Below, piece by piece: positions 14,440-23,024 of a stretch of DNA of 64,000 bases. Source of the stretch: Palauibacter sp965207805 (GTDB lineage Bacteria; Gemmatimonadota; Gemmatimonadetes; Palauibacterales; Palauibacteraceae). The notes under the pieces were generated by a model that was not told where the DNA came from, did not search any database, and saw only the letters and a program-made list of their open reading frames with translations. Numbering within the stretch: the first letter of the stretch is position 1; the number at the start of each line of letters is the position of its first letter. A program made the translations under genes and the position numbers. The stretch spans positions 3,720,001 through 3,784,000 of the forward strand of contig OZ242312.1 in assembly GCA_965207805.1 (NCBI GenBank). Direction: 5' to 3'.

Positions 14440-16014
14440 ATGAGCCCTGACTTGATCATTCGCGGCGGCCTTGTGTTCGACGGTACGGGTGCGGGGCCGA
14501 TCAGGGCGGACGTGGCCGTTCACGAGGGTCGAATCGACCGCGTCGGCGCTGTCGAGACGGAAACGGCGATCGAGCTTGACGCCGGCGGTCTCGCGGTGGC
14601 GCCCGGCTTCATCGACGTGCACAGCCACTCCGACTACACGCTGCTGGTGGACCCGCGGGCGGTCAGCGCCATCCACCAGGGAGTGACGACGGAGGTGATC
14701 GGGAACTGCGGTCACGGCTGCTTCCCGATCAGGGATAGGGAGCTTTCGAGCCGCATCATCTATGGCTTCGACGGCAGCCTGCCGCTGAACTGGTCCACAC
14801 CCGCCGCCTACCTGGAGCGGCTCGAGGAGGCGGAGCCGGCCGTCAACGTTCTGACCCTGGTCCCGAACGGGCAATTGCGCCTGGCCACGCTCGGACTGGA
14901 GGCTCGTCCGGCGACGAGCGCCGAAATCACGGCCATGACGCGGCTGCTCGAGGAGGGGTTGGAGGCGGGCGCCTGGGGCTACTCCACGGGCCTGGAGTAC
15001 GCGCCGGAACAGGGTGCCGGTGAGGCGGAGATCACCGCGCTGGCCCGGGTGACGGCCCGGCACGGCGGGTTCTACGCCACCCATACCCGCGAGCGCGAGG
15101 ACCGCGCCGACGACGCGGTGGCGGAGGCCATCCGCACGGCTCGCAACGCGGGGATCCGGCTCCAGGTTTCTCATCTCGCACCGAGAAGTGGCCAAGACCA
15201 GACGAACCGCTGCATCGACCTGGTGGATGCGGCCAGAGCGGCGGGCGACGACGTCGCCTTCGACATGCACACGCGCCTTTACGGCCTGACGTTCCTCTAC
15301 GCGATGCTCCCCCCTCCAGTGTTGAATGCGAACCCGGAGGACCAGGCGAGGCTGCTCCGGACACCGGAAATCCGGACGCAGATCGGGGACCACAAGTCCA
15401 TCATCACGGGGCTCGGGGACTGGGGCCGGATCTACCTCGTCGACAACGAGGTCTGGCCGGACATGGCACGTCTCGACTTCGAGGAGATCGCGCGCCGCCG
15501 GGATACCACCGCCCTCGACGCCGCCTGCGACCTGCTCCTCGACAGCGCAGGCGCCGAGAAGGCTCCCATGGTGCTCCTCCGTGCTTATTCGGAGGATCAG
15601 CAGGAGGACGTCTTCGCGCACGAACTCTGCGTACCCGCCTCGGACGCCACGGCGCTCGCCCCCGACGGACCGCTGGCCGGCGCCTCGTTCATGGGCGCCT
15701 ACACCTGGGCCTCCTGGTTCTGGCGCTTCATGGTCCGCGAGACCGGCCGCCTGAAGCCACAGGAGGCGATCCACCGGCTCAGCGGCCAGCCGGCGGAAAT
15801 CGTCGGGCTCTCGGATCGCGGCCTGCTCAAGCCGGGCATGCGCGCCGATGTCGTCGTCTTCGACCCGGAGACCTTCGCCGACACCGGCACGACCTTCCAG
15901 CCCAACCGGATCGCGACCGGCATGCGCCACGTGGTCGTCAACGGCACCGTCACGCTTCGGGACGGGGCACTCACCGGCGAACGGGCCGGCGCGGTGCTGC
16001 GAAAGAGGGCGTAG
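14440..16014 (+). CDS. D-aminoacylase / N-acyl-D-amino-acid deacylase-type amidohydrolase
   Basis: The 524-aa protein begins LIIRGGLVFDGTGAGP and has the amidohydrolase metal motif HSHSDYT (H61, H63), followed by GVTTEVIGNCGHGCFP, the cysteine-containing signature of D-aminoacylases. A further histidine is in FYATHTRERED, and the C-terminal strand domain ends KPGMRADVVVFDPETF. These enzymes hydrolyse N-acyl-D-amino acids or related amides in the cytoplasm; no signal peptide is seen. It ends 44 bases inside the tail of the convergent hyuB fragment. Together with the split hyuAB operon it suggests local interest in cyclic or acylated amino-acid substrates, which is inference. Confidence 0.85.
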   Translation: MSPDLIIRGGLVFDGTGAGPIRADVAVHEGRIDRVGAVETETAIELDAGGLAVAPGFIDVHSHSDYTLLVDPRAVSAIHQGVTTEVIGNCGHGCFPIRDRELSSRIIYGFDGSLPLNWSTPAAYLERLEEAEPAVNVLTLVPNGQLRLATLGLEARPATSAEITAMTRLLEEGLEAGAWGYSTGLEYAPEQGAGEAEITALARVTARHGGFYATHTREREDRADDAVAEAIRTARNAGIRLQVSHLAPRSGQDQTNRCIDLVDAARAAGDDVAFDMHTRLYGLTFLYAMLPPPVLNANPEDQARLLRTPEIRTQIGDHKSIITGLGDWGRIYLVDNEVWPDMARLDFEEIARRRDTTALDAACDLLLDSAGAEKAPMVLLRAYSEDQQEDVFAHELCVPASDATALAPDGPLAGASFMGAYTWASWFWRFMVRETGRLKPQEAIHRLSGQPAEIVGLSDRGLLKPGMRADVVVFDPETFADTGTTFQPNRIATGMRHVVVNGTVTLRDGALTGERAGAVLRKRA

Positions 16015-17314
16015 GAACGACGACGCCGTAGAGGTCGCGGGCGGCGGCAGGGGTCAGCTTCTCCTCCCGCACATCCTCCAGGACGGCGTCCGGGTCCCGC
16101 TCCCGGGGGTCGCCGTAGCCGCCGCCTCCCGCGGACACCATGCGGAAGACATCGCCCCTGCGTGCGATGAAGCTCCTGAGCGGCATCGTCTCCACTTCGT
16201 GTTCGCCGTGCCGGTCGATCAGCGTGTTGGCCGAGGGGCCGCCGGGATGGCCGCCGGCGATGCCGTAGGGCGGGTGGTCGCGCCGGTCGGTGCGGATCGT
16301 GAACTCGGAGCGCTCGGCGAGGAAGCGGAACTCCCGCACCGACGCGAGGCCGCCCCGGTGCTTGCCGGCCCCGCCGGAGTCGGGGACGAGTCCGTAGCGG
16401 GTGACCTCGAGGGGCAGTTCCGCCTCGATCAACTCGACGGGCTGGTTCGAGAGGTTGGCCGCCGGGTTGGAGATGCCCTCCACGCCATCCCGCGCGGCCC
16501 GGGCGCCCCAGGTGCTGACGAGCACCTCCGTCAGCACGAACGGCTTCCCCTCGTGGTGGCCGCCGACCGAGAACAGGGTCGGCCCCCCTTCGCAGCCGGC
16601 GATGACGAGTTCGGGCACGGCCTCGGCGATCGCACCCATGATCGCGTCGAACACCCGATAGCCGATGACGCCCCGGGCGGCGCAGGCGGCGGGCTCCACC
16701 GGGTTGACGATGGTGCCCGCCGGCGCGCTCATGCGGATCGGGCGCATGTAGCCTTCGCAGTTGGGGATGTCGTCCGTGGCCAGGCAGCGGATGGCGCAGT
16801 ACGCGGCGGAGCGGACCATGGCCATGGGACAGTTGATCGCGGCCAGGACCTGACCGGCCGAGCCCGCGAAGTCGAGCGCGATCTCGTCCCCGTCCACCGT
16901 AACCGTGACGGCGATGGGGAGCGGCTCCGGATCGTCGCCCACGCCGTCGATCCAGTCGACGAACCGGTAGGTGCCGTCGGGGATGCGCGCGATCTCGGCC
17001 CGCATCCGGGTTTCCGCGAAGTCGTGGAGTTCCTCGAGGTAGGTCTCCAGTTCGGTCACGCCGTATCGATCGACAAGCTGGCCGAATCCCCGCTCCGCGA
17101 TGCGGCAGGCCGCGAGCTGGGCCCGCAGGTCGCCCAGCACCTGGACGGGGGAGCGGGTGTTCTTCTCGATGACGCGGAACAGCTTCCGGTCCGGCTCCCC
17201 CGCCTCGTAGAGCTTGAGCAGCGGCAGCCGCAGGCCCTCCTGGTAGATCTCGGTCGCGTGGATCGCGACGCTCCCGGGCGCGATGCCGCCGACGTCGCTG
17301 TGATGGGCCAGCAT
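15971..17314 (-). pseudogene. hyuB-like hydantoinase/oxoprolinase B subunit, 3' part cut off by a mobile element
   Basis: This fragment encodes the C-terminal three quarters of a HyuB-type subunit: AHHSDVGG, ATEIYQEGLRLPLLKLYEAG, INCPMAMVRSAAYCAIR, DSGGAGKHRGG and a glycine-rich VSAGGGGYGDP end. HyuB works with HyuA in ATP-dependent opening of hydantoins or 5-oxoproline. The first quarter lies at 26642-27036, beyond the inserted element. The DNA up to 17310 is hyuB; the ATG at 17312-17314 is supplied by the element, so a truncated protein starting MLAHHSDVGG could be made behind a weak GGGA. Joining the two parts with one copy of TGGGCCA gives exactly 576 codons. The product is probably inactive while the element is in place. 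Confidence 0.88.
17304..17310. repeat. attL core, direct repeat TGGGCCA
   Basis: Left copy of the 7-bp repeat that bounds the element. hyuB sequence continues to the left, and element sequence beginning GCATTTGTCATCC lies to the right. Bases on either side differ from the right copy, so identity is exactly 7 bp, within the 6-8 bp range of tyrosine-recombinase overlap regions. Confidence 0.8.
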
Positions 17315-17371
17315 TTGTCATCCCGCGCGGATCTGTTGTGATCATTGAAGTTACGGGATTATGGCGTCGAT

Positions 17372-17394
17372 TTCCCGCCGTTCGGTTCCCGCCG
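17372..17394. repeat. Two TTCCCGCCG direct repeats near the left end
   Basis: TTCCCGCCG occurs at 17372-17380 and 17386-17394, between the att core and the integrase stop codon. Short direct repeats in this position are often arm-type binding sites for tyrosine integrases. The evidence is positional only. Confidence 0.3.
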
Positions 17395-17402
17395 ACCGAA
17401 TT

Positions 17403-18563
17403 TCAGCCCCGCGCCCTCCGGCGGCTCCGGATCGCCTGCCTGAGTTGAGCCTCGTCGGGCTGCTGGTAACAGCGCAGCACCGTCTTGGCCGCCTTCCAGC
17501 CTCCGAGCTCGCAGAGCACCTTGAGGGGCAGGTCCATCAGGTCGCTGGCGAACTTCCGCCTCAGCGAGTGCCAGCCCCTTCCGCGCTTCGGCTCCAGTCC
17601 CGCGAGCCGTTCGGCCCGCTTCCACCAGAAGCGCGTCTGCGGGAAGCCCACGCACTCCGAGGGATTCCGGGTCGCGGGCAACACCGGCCCGTCCCCGATC
17701 CCGTCGCTCATCGCTCGCGCCTCATCCAAGGCGGCCAACGCCTCTTCGGTCAAGGGCGTCGTGTGCTCGTAGCCCGTCTTCTCGTGCTGCGCCCGCCAGC
17801 GGATGGTCTCTCCGTCGAAGTCCACATCGGACCACAGCAGGTTGCGAACCGCGCCGATCCGGTGCCCGGTCTCGTGCGCGAGCACGAGCGCGACGTGGAA
17901 CCGCCAGTCCAACCGCCGCGAGACCCCGAGCAGCGCCTGATACTCCTCCTCGGTGAGAACAACCCGGGTGGGGTTCTTCTCGACGGGCTTCCGGAGGCCC
18001 TTCAGCGGGTTCCTGTCCAGCAGCAGGCGACCGTGCTCGTCCCTCGACCTCGCCGCCCAGTTCAGCACGGCCATCAGGAATGTCAGGTCCGCTTCGATCA
18101 TCCGGTTGCCCACGGGCCTGCCACTGGGGCCGACCTTGCCCTCTCGGCGCTCCCGGATGAAGCGGTCCCAATCGCGCTGGGACAGGGTCTCCGGCCTTCG
18201 GTCCCTGCCGAAGAAGTCGAGGAACATCGCCATCGCGGCTCTGTCCCGCTGCCAGGACTTCCGCCTCTTGGTGGGCGTCACCTCCTCACCGTAGATGTCA
18301 AAGAGCATCTCCAGGGTGAGCGGCTCCGGCTCGGCTTCCGCCTTGCCGTTCAGGTCCGGGCCGACGAACCCGGCGGCGAACTCGTCCGCCTGCCTCTTCG
18401 CCCTCGCCCACTCGCGGTGTCCGAGCGACCGGGTGAGCCTGCGCCCGTTCTCGCGCCACTCCACCTGGAACAGGCCGGTTTTCGGGTCGGGAAACACCCT
18501 GACCCTGTTCCGGCCCCATTCGCCGGCGCCGTAGCTCCGGCGGCCTTTTCTCGTGCGTGCCAT
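17403..18563 (-). CDS. int: Tyrosine recombinase / phage-type integrase
   Basis: The 386-aa integrase has an N-terminal arm and core-binding region (RVFPDPKTGLFQVEWREN, then the SAM-like helices with DWDRFIRERREGK) and a C-terminal catalytic domain. Catalytic residues are visible: Arg in HETGHRIGAVRNLLW, Lys in QHEKTGYEHTTPL, HSLRR, a Trp in place of the second His (LGGWKAAKT) and the nucleophile Tyr in RCYQQPD. I chose the ATG at 18563 because GAGAGG lies just upstream; an upstream in-frame start at 18677 would add a low-complexity leader. It reads toward the left end, 92 bases from the att core, as expected for the integrase of the element in hyuB. Confidence 0.92.
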   Translation of the reverse strand: MARTRKGRRSYGAGEWGRNRVRVFPDPKTGLFQVEWRENGRRLTRSLGHREWARAKRQADEFAAGFVGPDLNGKAEAEPEPLTLEMLFDIYGEEVTPTKRRKSWQRDRAAMAMFLDFFGRDRRPETLSQRDWDRFIRERREGKVGPSGRPVGNRMIEADLTFLMAVLNWAARSRDEHGRLLLDRNPLKGLRKPVEKNPTRVVLTEEEYQALLGVSRRLDWRFHVALVLAHETGHRIGAVRNLLWSDVDFDGETIRWRAQHEKTGYEHTTPLTEEALAALDEARAMSDGIGDGPVLPATRNPSECVGFPQTRFWWKRAERLAGLEPKRGRGWHSLRRKFASDLMDLPLKVLCELGGWKAAKTVLRCYQQPDEAQLRQAIRSRRRARG

Positions 18564-18717
18564 CGTTCGATTCCTCTCGTTCGATGGACTGCACGATCTG
18601 CGCGAATGAAACCTCGCGCAGGGTGGGCTCGTCGTCCAGAGTTGGCGCCCCGGCCGGCGTTGGCGCGGGCGCGCCACGGGGGCGCTGGTTTCTGCGGTTT
18701 GTGGAGGAGCCAGATGT

Positions 18718-18758
18718 GTAAACGCTTCACGTTTACTCTGGTCGGGGGATGCCCCCGA
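18718..18758. other. Candidate origin of transfer (oriT)
   Basis: Between the divergent integrase and mobC genes lie two adjacent inverted repeats: GTAAACG, 5-base spacer, CGTTTAC (18718-18736), and TCGGGGG, ATG, CCCCCGA (18742-18758). Relaxase origins typically combine an inverted repeat with a nearby nic site and lie just upstream of the mob genes, as here. The nic position cannot be read. Confidence 0.45.
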
Positions 18759-18805
18759 GCCCCCTGAACGACACTTCCGCGCGCCACCAAGGGAGGCTGC
18801 CCGAC

Positions 18806-19150
18806 ATGCCCCGTCCCCGGAAGCCCGAGGCCGAACTTCGCAGCCGCACGATCGGCGTGCGCGTCAACACCGCCGAGGCCGCCGAGATCGCCGAGCGCGC
18901 CGGAGCGGCCCGCATGACGACGGGCGGCTACATGCGCCGCCGGGCGCTCGGGCAGCCGGTCCGCGAGGCGGTCGTTCTCCGTCTCGGCGCGGCGGAGCGG
19001 GTCGAACTCCACCGGATCGGCGTCAATCTAAACCAGATCGCCCGCGCCCTGAACTCCGGGGCTTCCGCTCCTTCCGGTACGCTGGAGGCGGTCGAGCGGG
19101 TGGGCGAGCTCGCGGCGGGTCTCCTGAGCGGCGAGGCACTGGACCGGTGA
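18806..19150 (+). CDS. MobC-like relaxosome accessory protein
   Basis: The 114-aa basic protein has a ribbon-helix-helix-like N-terminal region (RTIGVRVNTAEAAEIAERAG) and the motif GVNLNQIARALNSG, typical of plasmid mobilization MobC/relaxosome proteins. Such proteins bind oriT and help the relaxase melt and nick the DNA. The ATG at 18806 has a good Shine-Dalgarno (GGGAGG); the frame opens at 18749 inside the candidate oriT hairpin. Its stop overlaps the GTG of the relaxase gene (GTGA), the usual mobC-mobA arrangement. Confidence in the family is high; the binding site is inferred. Confidence 0.85.
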   Translation: MPRPRKPEAELRSRTIGVRVNTAEAAEIAERAGAARMTTGGYMRRRALGQPVREAVVLRLGAAERVELHRIGVNLNQIARALNSGASAPSGTLEAVERVGELAAGLLSGEALDR

Positions 19151-20358
19151 TCCCGAAGATCAACGGATTGGGACGCTCGTTCGCCGGGGTCGCGGCGTAC
19201 TGCCTCCACGACGCGCCGGAGCCGGACGACCGCCGCCCGAGGACATCGGAGCGGGTCGGGTGGGCCGACACCCGGAACCTCGCGACGTTCCGGCCGGAGC
19301 GGGCCGCGCGGCTGATGGCCGCGACCGCAAAGGCGGCTCCCGACCTCAAGCGGCTGGCGGGCGTTGCGCGGACGGGGCGCAAGCTGGCGAAGCCGGTCCT
19401 TCACTACTCGCTCAGCTGGGCTCGGGACGAGACGCCCGACAAGGGGGAGATGAACCGGGCGGTAGACGAGAGCTTGGAGGCGTTGGGGCTGGAGGGCCAC
19501 GAGGCGCTGATCGTCGCGCACGAGGACACGCGGCACCCGCATGTCCACGTCATCGCCAATCGGGTCGATCCCGAGACCGGGAGGGCGGCGAAGCTGGACA
19601 ACAGCAAGCTCCGGCTGTCGCGCTGGGCCGAGGGCTACGAGCGGGAACAGGGCCGGATCCGGGTCGAGAGGCGGGTCAAGAACAACGAGCGGCGGCGGGC
19701 GGGCGAGGAGGTGCTTCGCCCCATATGGGACCGGCCGCGTCACTGGGCGCGATACCGCCGCGAGGGGATGCTTCCACGGCGGGCGCGGCGGGCGAGGAAG
19801 CCGGTCGACGAGGAGCGCGTCGACATGGAGGCCTGGCGGCGTGCCGAGGAGCGGGCTTGGGAGCAGGTCGAGGACGGGCGCTGGCTGGGGTTCTGGCGCT
19901 TGGAGACCCGGGCGCGGAGGGAATGGGCCGACCTGCACAAGCGGCAGGAGGAGATGCGGCAGAGGCTCGACCGGGAGAGCCGCACCGTGCTCGGGCGGCT
20001 CCGGATCTGGCGGCTTGATCGCTCGCTCAGGGAACTGGCCGGGGCGGTCCGGGGCCGGGAGGACCTGGTCGAGGGCTGGCGCGCGGATCTCGACCGGTAC
20101 CACGGAGACGAGCGGGCCGAGTTGGGCAGGGCACATGGCGAGCGAGCCCGGGAGATCGAGCGCGGTTGGGGCAAGTTCTATCGAAACAGGCTGGTGGAGG
20201 CGGAGCGGCGCGCATGGACGGTGCGCGAGACCATGAGGGAGAGGGAGCGCGAACAGGCACGGGAGCGGGATCCCGGCCGGACCATCACCCGCATTGTCGT
20301 GCCGCGACCGCCCCGGCCCAGAGGCCCCGAGCGTGGCGGGGGCGGGTTCGAGCGGTGA
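19147..20358 (+). CDS. Relaxase / mobilization nuclease (VirD2-MobA type)
   Basis: The 403-aa protein contains the relaxase three-histidine motif in HEDTRHPHVHVIANRVDPET, where HxH with an upstream His binds the metal. An N-terminal region with LHYSLSWARDETPDKGEMNR matches the DUF/relaxase domain of MOBP-like proteins. The second half is Arg/Glu-rich and probably forms long helices or coiled coil; no primase or helicase domain is seen. The enzyme would nick the candidate oriT at 18718-18758 and stay bound to the 5' end during transfer. The GTG start overlaps the mobC stop. The catalytic Tyr near the N terminus is not certain; Y18 in VAAYCLHD is a candidate. Confidence 0.88.
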   Translation: MIPKINGLGRSFAGVAAYCLHDAPEPDDRRPRTSERVGWADTRNLATFRPERAARLMAATAKAAPDLKRLAGVARTGRKLAKPVLHYSLSWARDETPDKGEMNRAVDESLEALGLEGHEALIVAHEDTRHPHVHVIANRVDPETGRAAKLDNSKLRLSRWAEGYEREQGRIRVERRVKNNERRRAGEEVLRPIWDRPRHWARYRREGMLPRRARRARKPVDEERVDMEAWRRAEERAWEQVEDGRWLGFWRLETRARREWADLHKRQEEMRQRLDRESRTVLGRLRIWRLDRSLRELAGAVRGREDLVEGWRADLDRYHGDERAELGRAHGERAREIERGWGKFYRNRLVEAERRAWTVRETMREREREQARERDPGRTITRIVVPRPPRPRGPERGGGGFER

Positions 20359-20385
20359 CACGCCGCCGAAACGACACTCGAACCG

Positions 20386-20429
20386 ATCTTCCGCCACCCG
20401 GTCGCCGGGTGACATCCCGAAGCGAAGAT
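20386..20429 (+). terminator. Compound hairpin after the relaxase gene
   Basis: CACCCGG (20395-20401), a TCG loop and CCGGGTG (20405-20411) form a perfect seven-pair stem, flanked by complementary ATCTTC (20386-20391) and GAAGAT (20424-20429). It begins 27 bases after the relaxase stop. No T-run follows; a terminator or RNA-processing structure is likely. Confidence 0.45.
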
Positions 20430-20562
20430 TGAGCTGCTGCGGGTCTGCCGGGGATCAAGGGAGCGGAGTCCAGTAGGGCGCAAACTCGCGCCGTCCCCTA
20501 ACTTGATGGACTCTTTTCCATCTGGCGACGGGAGCGGCTGAGGTCCGTGGAACGCACGAGCC

Positions 20563-20589
20563 TTGACAAAGCGATGACCATGGTATTTC
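20563..20589 (+). promoter_or_regulatory. Candidate promoter of the adhesin gene
   Basis: A consensus -35 TTGACA at 20563-20568 is followed after 15 bases by TATTTC, a weak -10. Transcripts starting near 20596 would carry the 8-bp microsatellite in the leader. Spacing is shorter than ideal. Confidence 0.4.
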
Positions 20590-20599
20590 GCCTTCGTTC

Positions 20600-20686
20600 G
20601 AAGGCCCGAAGGCCCGAAGGCCCGAAGGCCCGAAGGCCCGAAGGCCCGAAGGCCCGAAGGCCCGAAGGCCCGAAGGCCCGAAGGCC
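20600..20686 (+). repeat. 8-bp microsatellite (GAAGGCCC), ten full copies plus seven bases
   Basis: Ten perfect tandem copies of GAAGGCCC run from 20600 to 20679, followed by GAAGGCC. The array ends 15 bases before the GTG start of the adhesin gene. A 43-codon frame from ATG 20574 (or 20580) runs through the array and stops at 20703-20705, overlapping the adhesin GTG. Eight is not a multiple of three, so loss of one unit or gain of two would place that upstream ATG in frame with the adhesin. Such arrays change length by slippage and often drive phase variation of surface proteins. Confidence 0.85.
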
Positions 20687-20701
20687 TCCGATTCGGGCTC
20701 G

Positions 20702-23024
20702 GTGACGTCGGCCGTGCGGGCTTTTCGCTGGCTGCCGCTGCTCCTGCTGCTACTCCCGGAGATTGCCTTGGCGCAAGTTCGGGTGGTGCCGAGGATCTTG
20801 CAAGTGAACGAAGGGGAGGTCGTCAGCATCACGGTGGAGCTGTCGAGCAGGCCCGCGTCCACCGCGACATTCAGTTTTGGCGGTATCGACGGAGTGATCA
20901 CTGCCGAGCCGACCAGTCTCACGTTCACGACGACCGACTGGGATGAACCGCAGACGGTAAGGCTGACGTTCCTGGAAGACGACGACGCAGTCGACATACC
21001 TCTTTTGCGTGTAGGCGGTTATTTGGAGATCGCCGGCGTGCGACGCTTTCTCCGCAGCATCCTGTTGGTGCGCATCACTGATAACGACAAGAACGCGCCG
21101 GCGCTGCGGTTTGACCCGCAGTCCGTGACGGTGGGCGAAGGTGGCAGCGGCACCTACAGGGTGCGCCTGTCTTCGCAGCCCACGGATGCGGTGACGGTGG
21201 CCATCACGGGGCAGTCGGGCACGGACCTGATGCTGGACAATACGAGCCTGACGTTCACGACGGGGGACTGGGAAACCGACCAGACGGTGACGGTGTCGGC
21301 CCGGCAGGACGACGACGGGGATGATGATGTGGTAACGCTGACGCATGCCGCATCGGGCGGCGGTTACACCAATGTGAGGGGAAACGTCCTTGTGACGGTG
21401 ACCGACGATGACGGTGACAAGCCCACGGTTTCGATCACGGGGGTGCCGGCGAAGATCAACTCGACGACCGCGCTCAGCGTGGCGTTCACGTTCTCGGAGG
21501 CGGTGACGGGGTTCGTGACCGGGGACGTGACGGTGACCGGCGGCACGAAGGGCGCGTTCTCCGGCAGCGGGACGACGTACACGCTGGCGGTCACGCCCTC
21601 CGGCTCGGCGGACGTGGTGGTGACCGTGGCGGCGGACGCCGCGACCGACGGCGGCGGCAACACGGGTCCGGCCTTCGCGGTGAGCGCTACGGCGGAGTGG
21701 GACGCAACTGCCCCCACGGTTTCGATCACGGGCGTGCCGGCCAAGATCACCTCGCGCACCCCGTTCACGGCGACGTTCACGTTCTCGGAGGACGTGACCG
21801 GTTTCGCTGCCGGTGACGTGACCGTGACCGGCGGCGGGACAGGGACGTTAACCGCCGTGAGCGAAACGACGTACAGGCTGGCGGTCACGCCCGCCGGCTC
21901 CGCCCACGTTGTGGTGACCGTGGCGGCGGACGCCGCCACGGACGGCGTGAACACCGGCCCGGTCTCGGCGGTCACGGCCACGGCGACCTGGGACGCGCCG
22001 GGGCTGCGGTTTGACCCGCAGTCCTTGGCGGTGGGCGAAGGGGACAGCGGCACCTACAGGGTGCGCCTGTTGAAGCAGCCTACGGATGCGGTGACGGTGG
22101 CCATCACGGGGCAGTCGGGCACGGACCTGATGCTGGACAATACGAGCCTGATGTTCACGAGGATGAACTGGGAAACCGAGCAGACGGTGACGGTGACGGC
22201 CGGGCAGGACGACGACGGGGATGATGATGTGGTAAGGCTGTTGCATACCGCATCGGGCGGCGATTACACCAATGTGATAGGAGCCGTCTTTGTGACGGTG
22301 ACCGACGATGACGGTGACAAGCCCACGGTTTCGATCACGGGCGTGCCGGCGAAGATCAACTCGACGGCGGCGCTCAGCGTGGCGTTCACGTTCTCGGAAG
22401 CGGTGACGGGGTTCGTGACCGGAGACGTGACGGTCGCCGGCGGGACGAAGGGCGCGTTTTCCGGCAGCGGGCGGGAATACACGCTGGCGGTGACCCCGAC
22501 CAGCGGGTCGAACGTGACGGTCGAGGTGGCGGCCAACTCGGCGACGGACGGCCTCAACACGGGTCCGGCGTCGGCGGTCACGGCGACGGCGGTCTGGGAC
22601 GCGGCGGCTCCGACGGTCACGATCGGCGGGGTGCCGGCGAAGATCAACTCGACGACCGCGCTCAGCGTGACGTTCACGTTCTCGGAGGACGTGACGGGGT
22701 TCGTGACCGGGGACGTGACGGTGGCGGGCGGCACCAAGGGCGCGTTCTCCGGCAGCGGCAGGAGCTACACGCTGGCGGTGACCCCGACGAGCGGGTCGAA
22801 CGTGACGGTCACCGTGGCGGCGGACGCCGCGACCGACGGCCTCAACACGGGACCGGCGTCGGCGGTCACGGCGACGGCGACCTGGGACGCGGCGGCCCCG
22901 ACGGTCGAGATCGGCGGGGTTCCGGCGAAGATCAACTCGACGGCGGCGCTGAGCGTGACGTTCGACTTCTCGGAGGACGTGACGGGGTTCGTGACCGGGG
23001 ACGTGACGGTGACCGGCGGACGGA
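20702..23024 (+). pseudogene. Giant adhesin, N-terminal part (Calx-beta/Ig-like repeats), frame broken
   Basis: The GTG at 20702 opens a signal peptide (FRWLPLLLLLLPEIALAQ). Calx-beta-like modules follow (FDPQSVTVGEGGSGTYRVRL type, three in all), along with five Ig-like modules that begin PTVSITGVPAKINSTTALSV or close variants. The Ig modules start near 21418, 21713, 22318, 22608 and 22896 and are nearly identical in DNA. The fifth stops after DVTVTGG, and from about 23020 this frame reads as arginine-rich noise, although it stays open to 25687. The real protein continues one base over, from 23025. A deletion or recombination between repeats with a +1 frame change is the likely cause. An assembly collapse of repeats is an alternative. 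Confidence 0.72.

Noticed and set aside
15848..17341. Plus-strand 497-codon open frame over hyuB
   Set aside because: It is antisense to the hyuB fragment, which has many conserved motifs; the plus-strand product has none.
20600..20686. CRISPR-like array
   Set aside because: The unit is 8 bp with no spacers, so it is a microsatellite; no cas gene is nearby.
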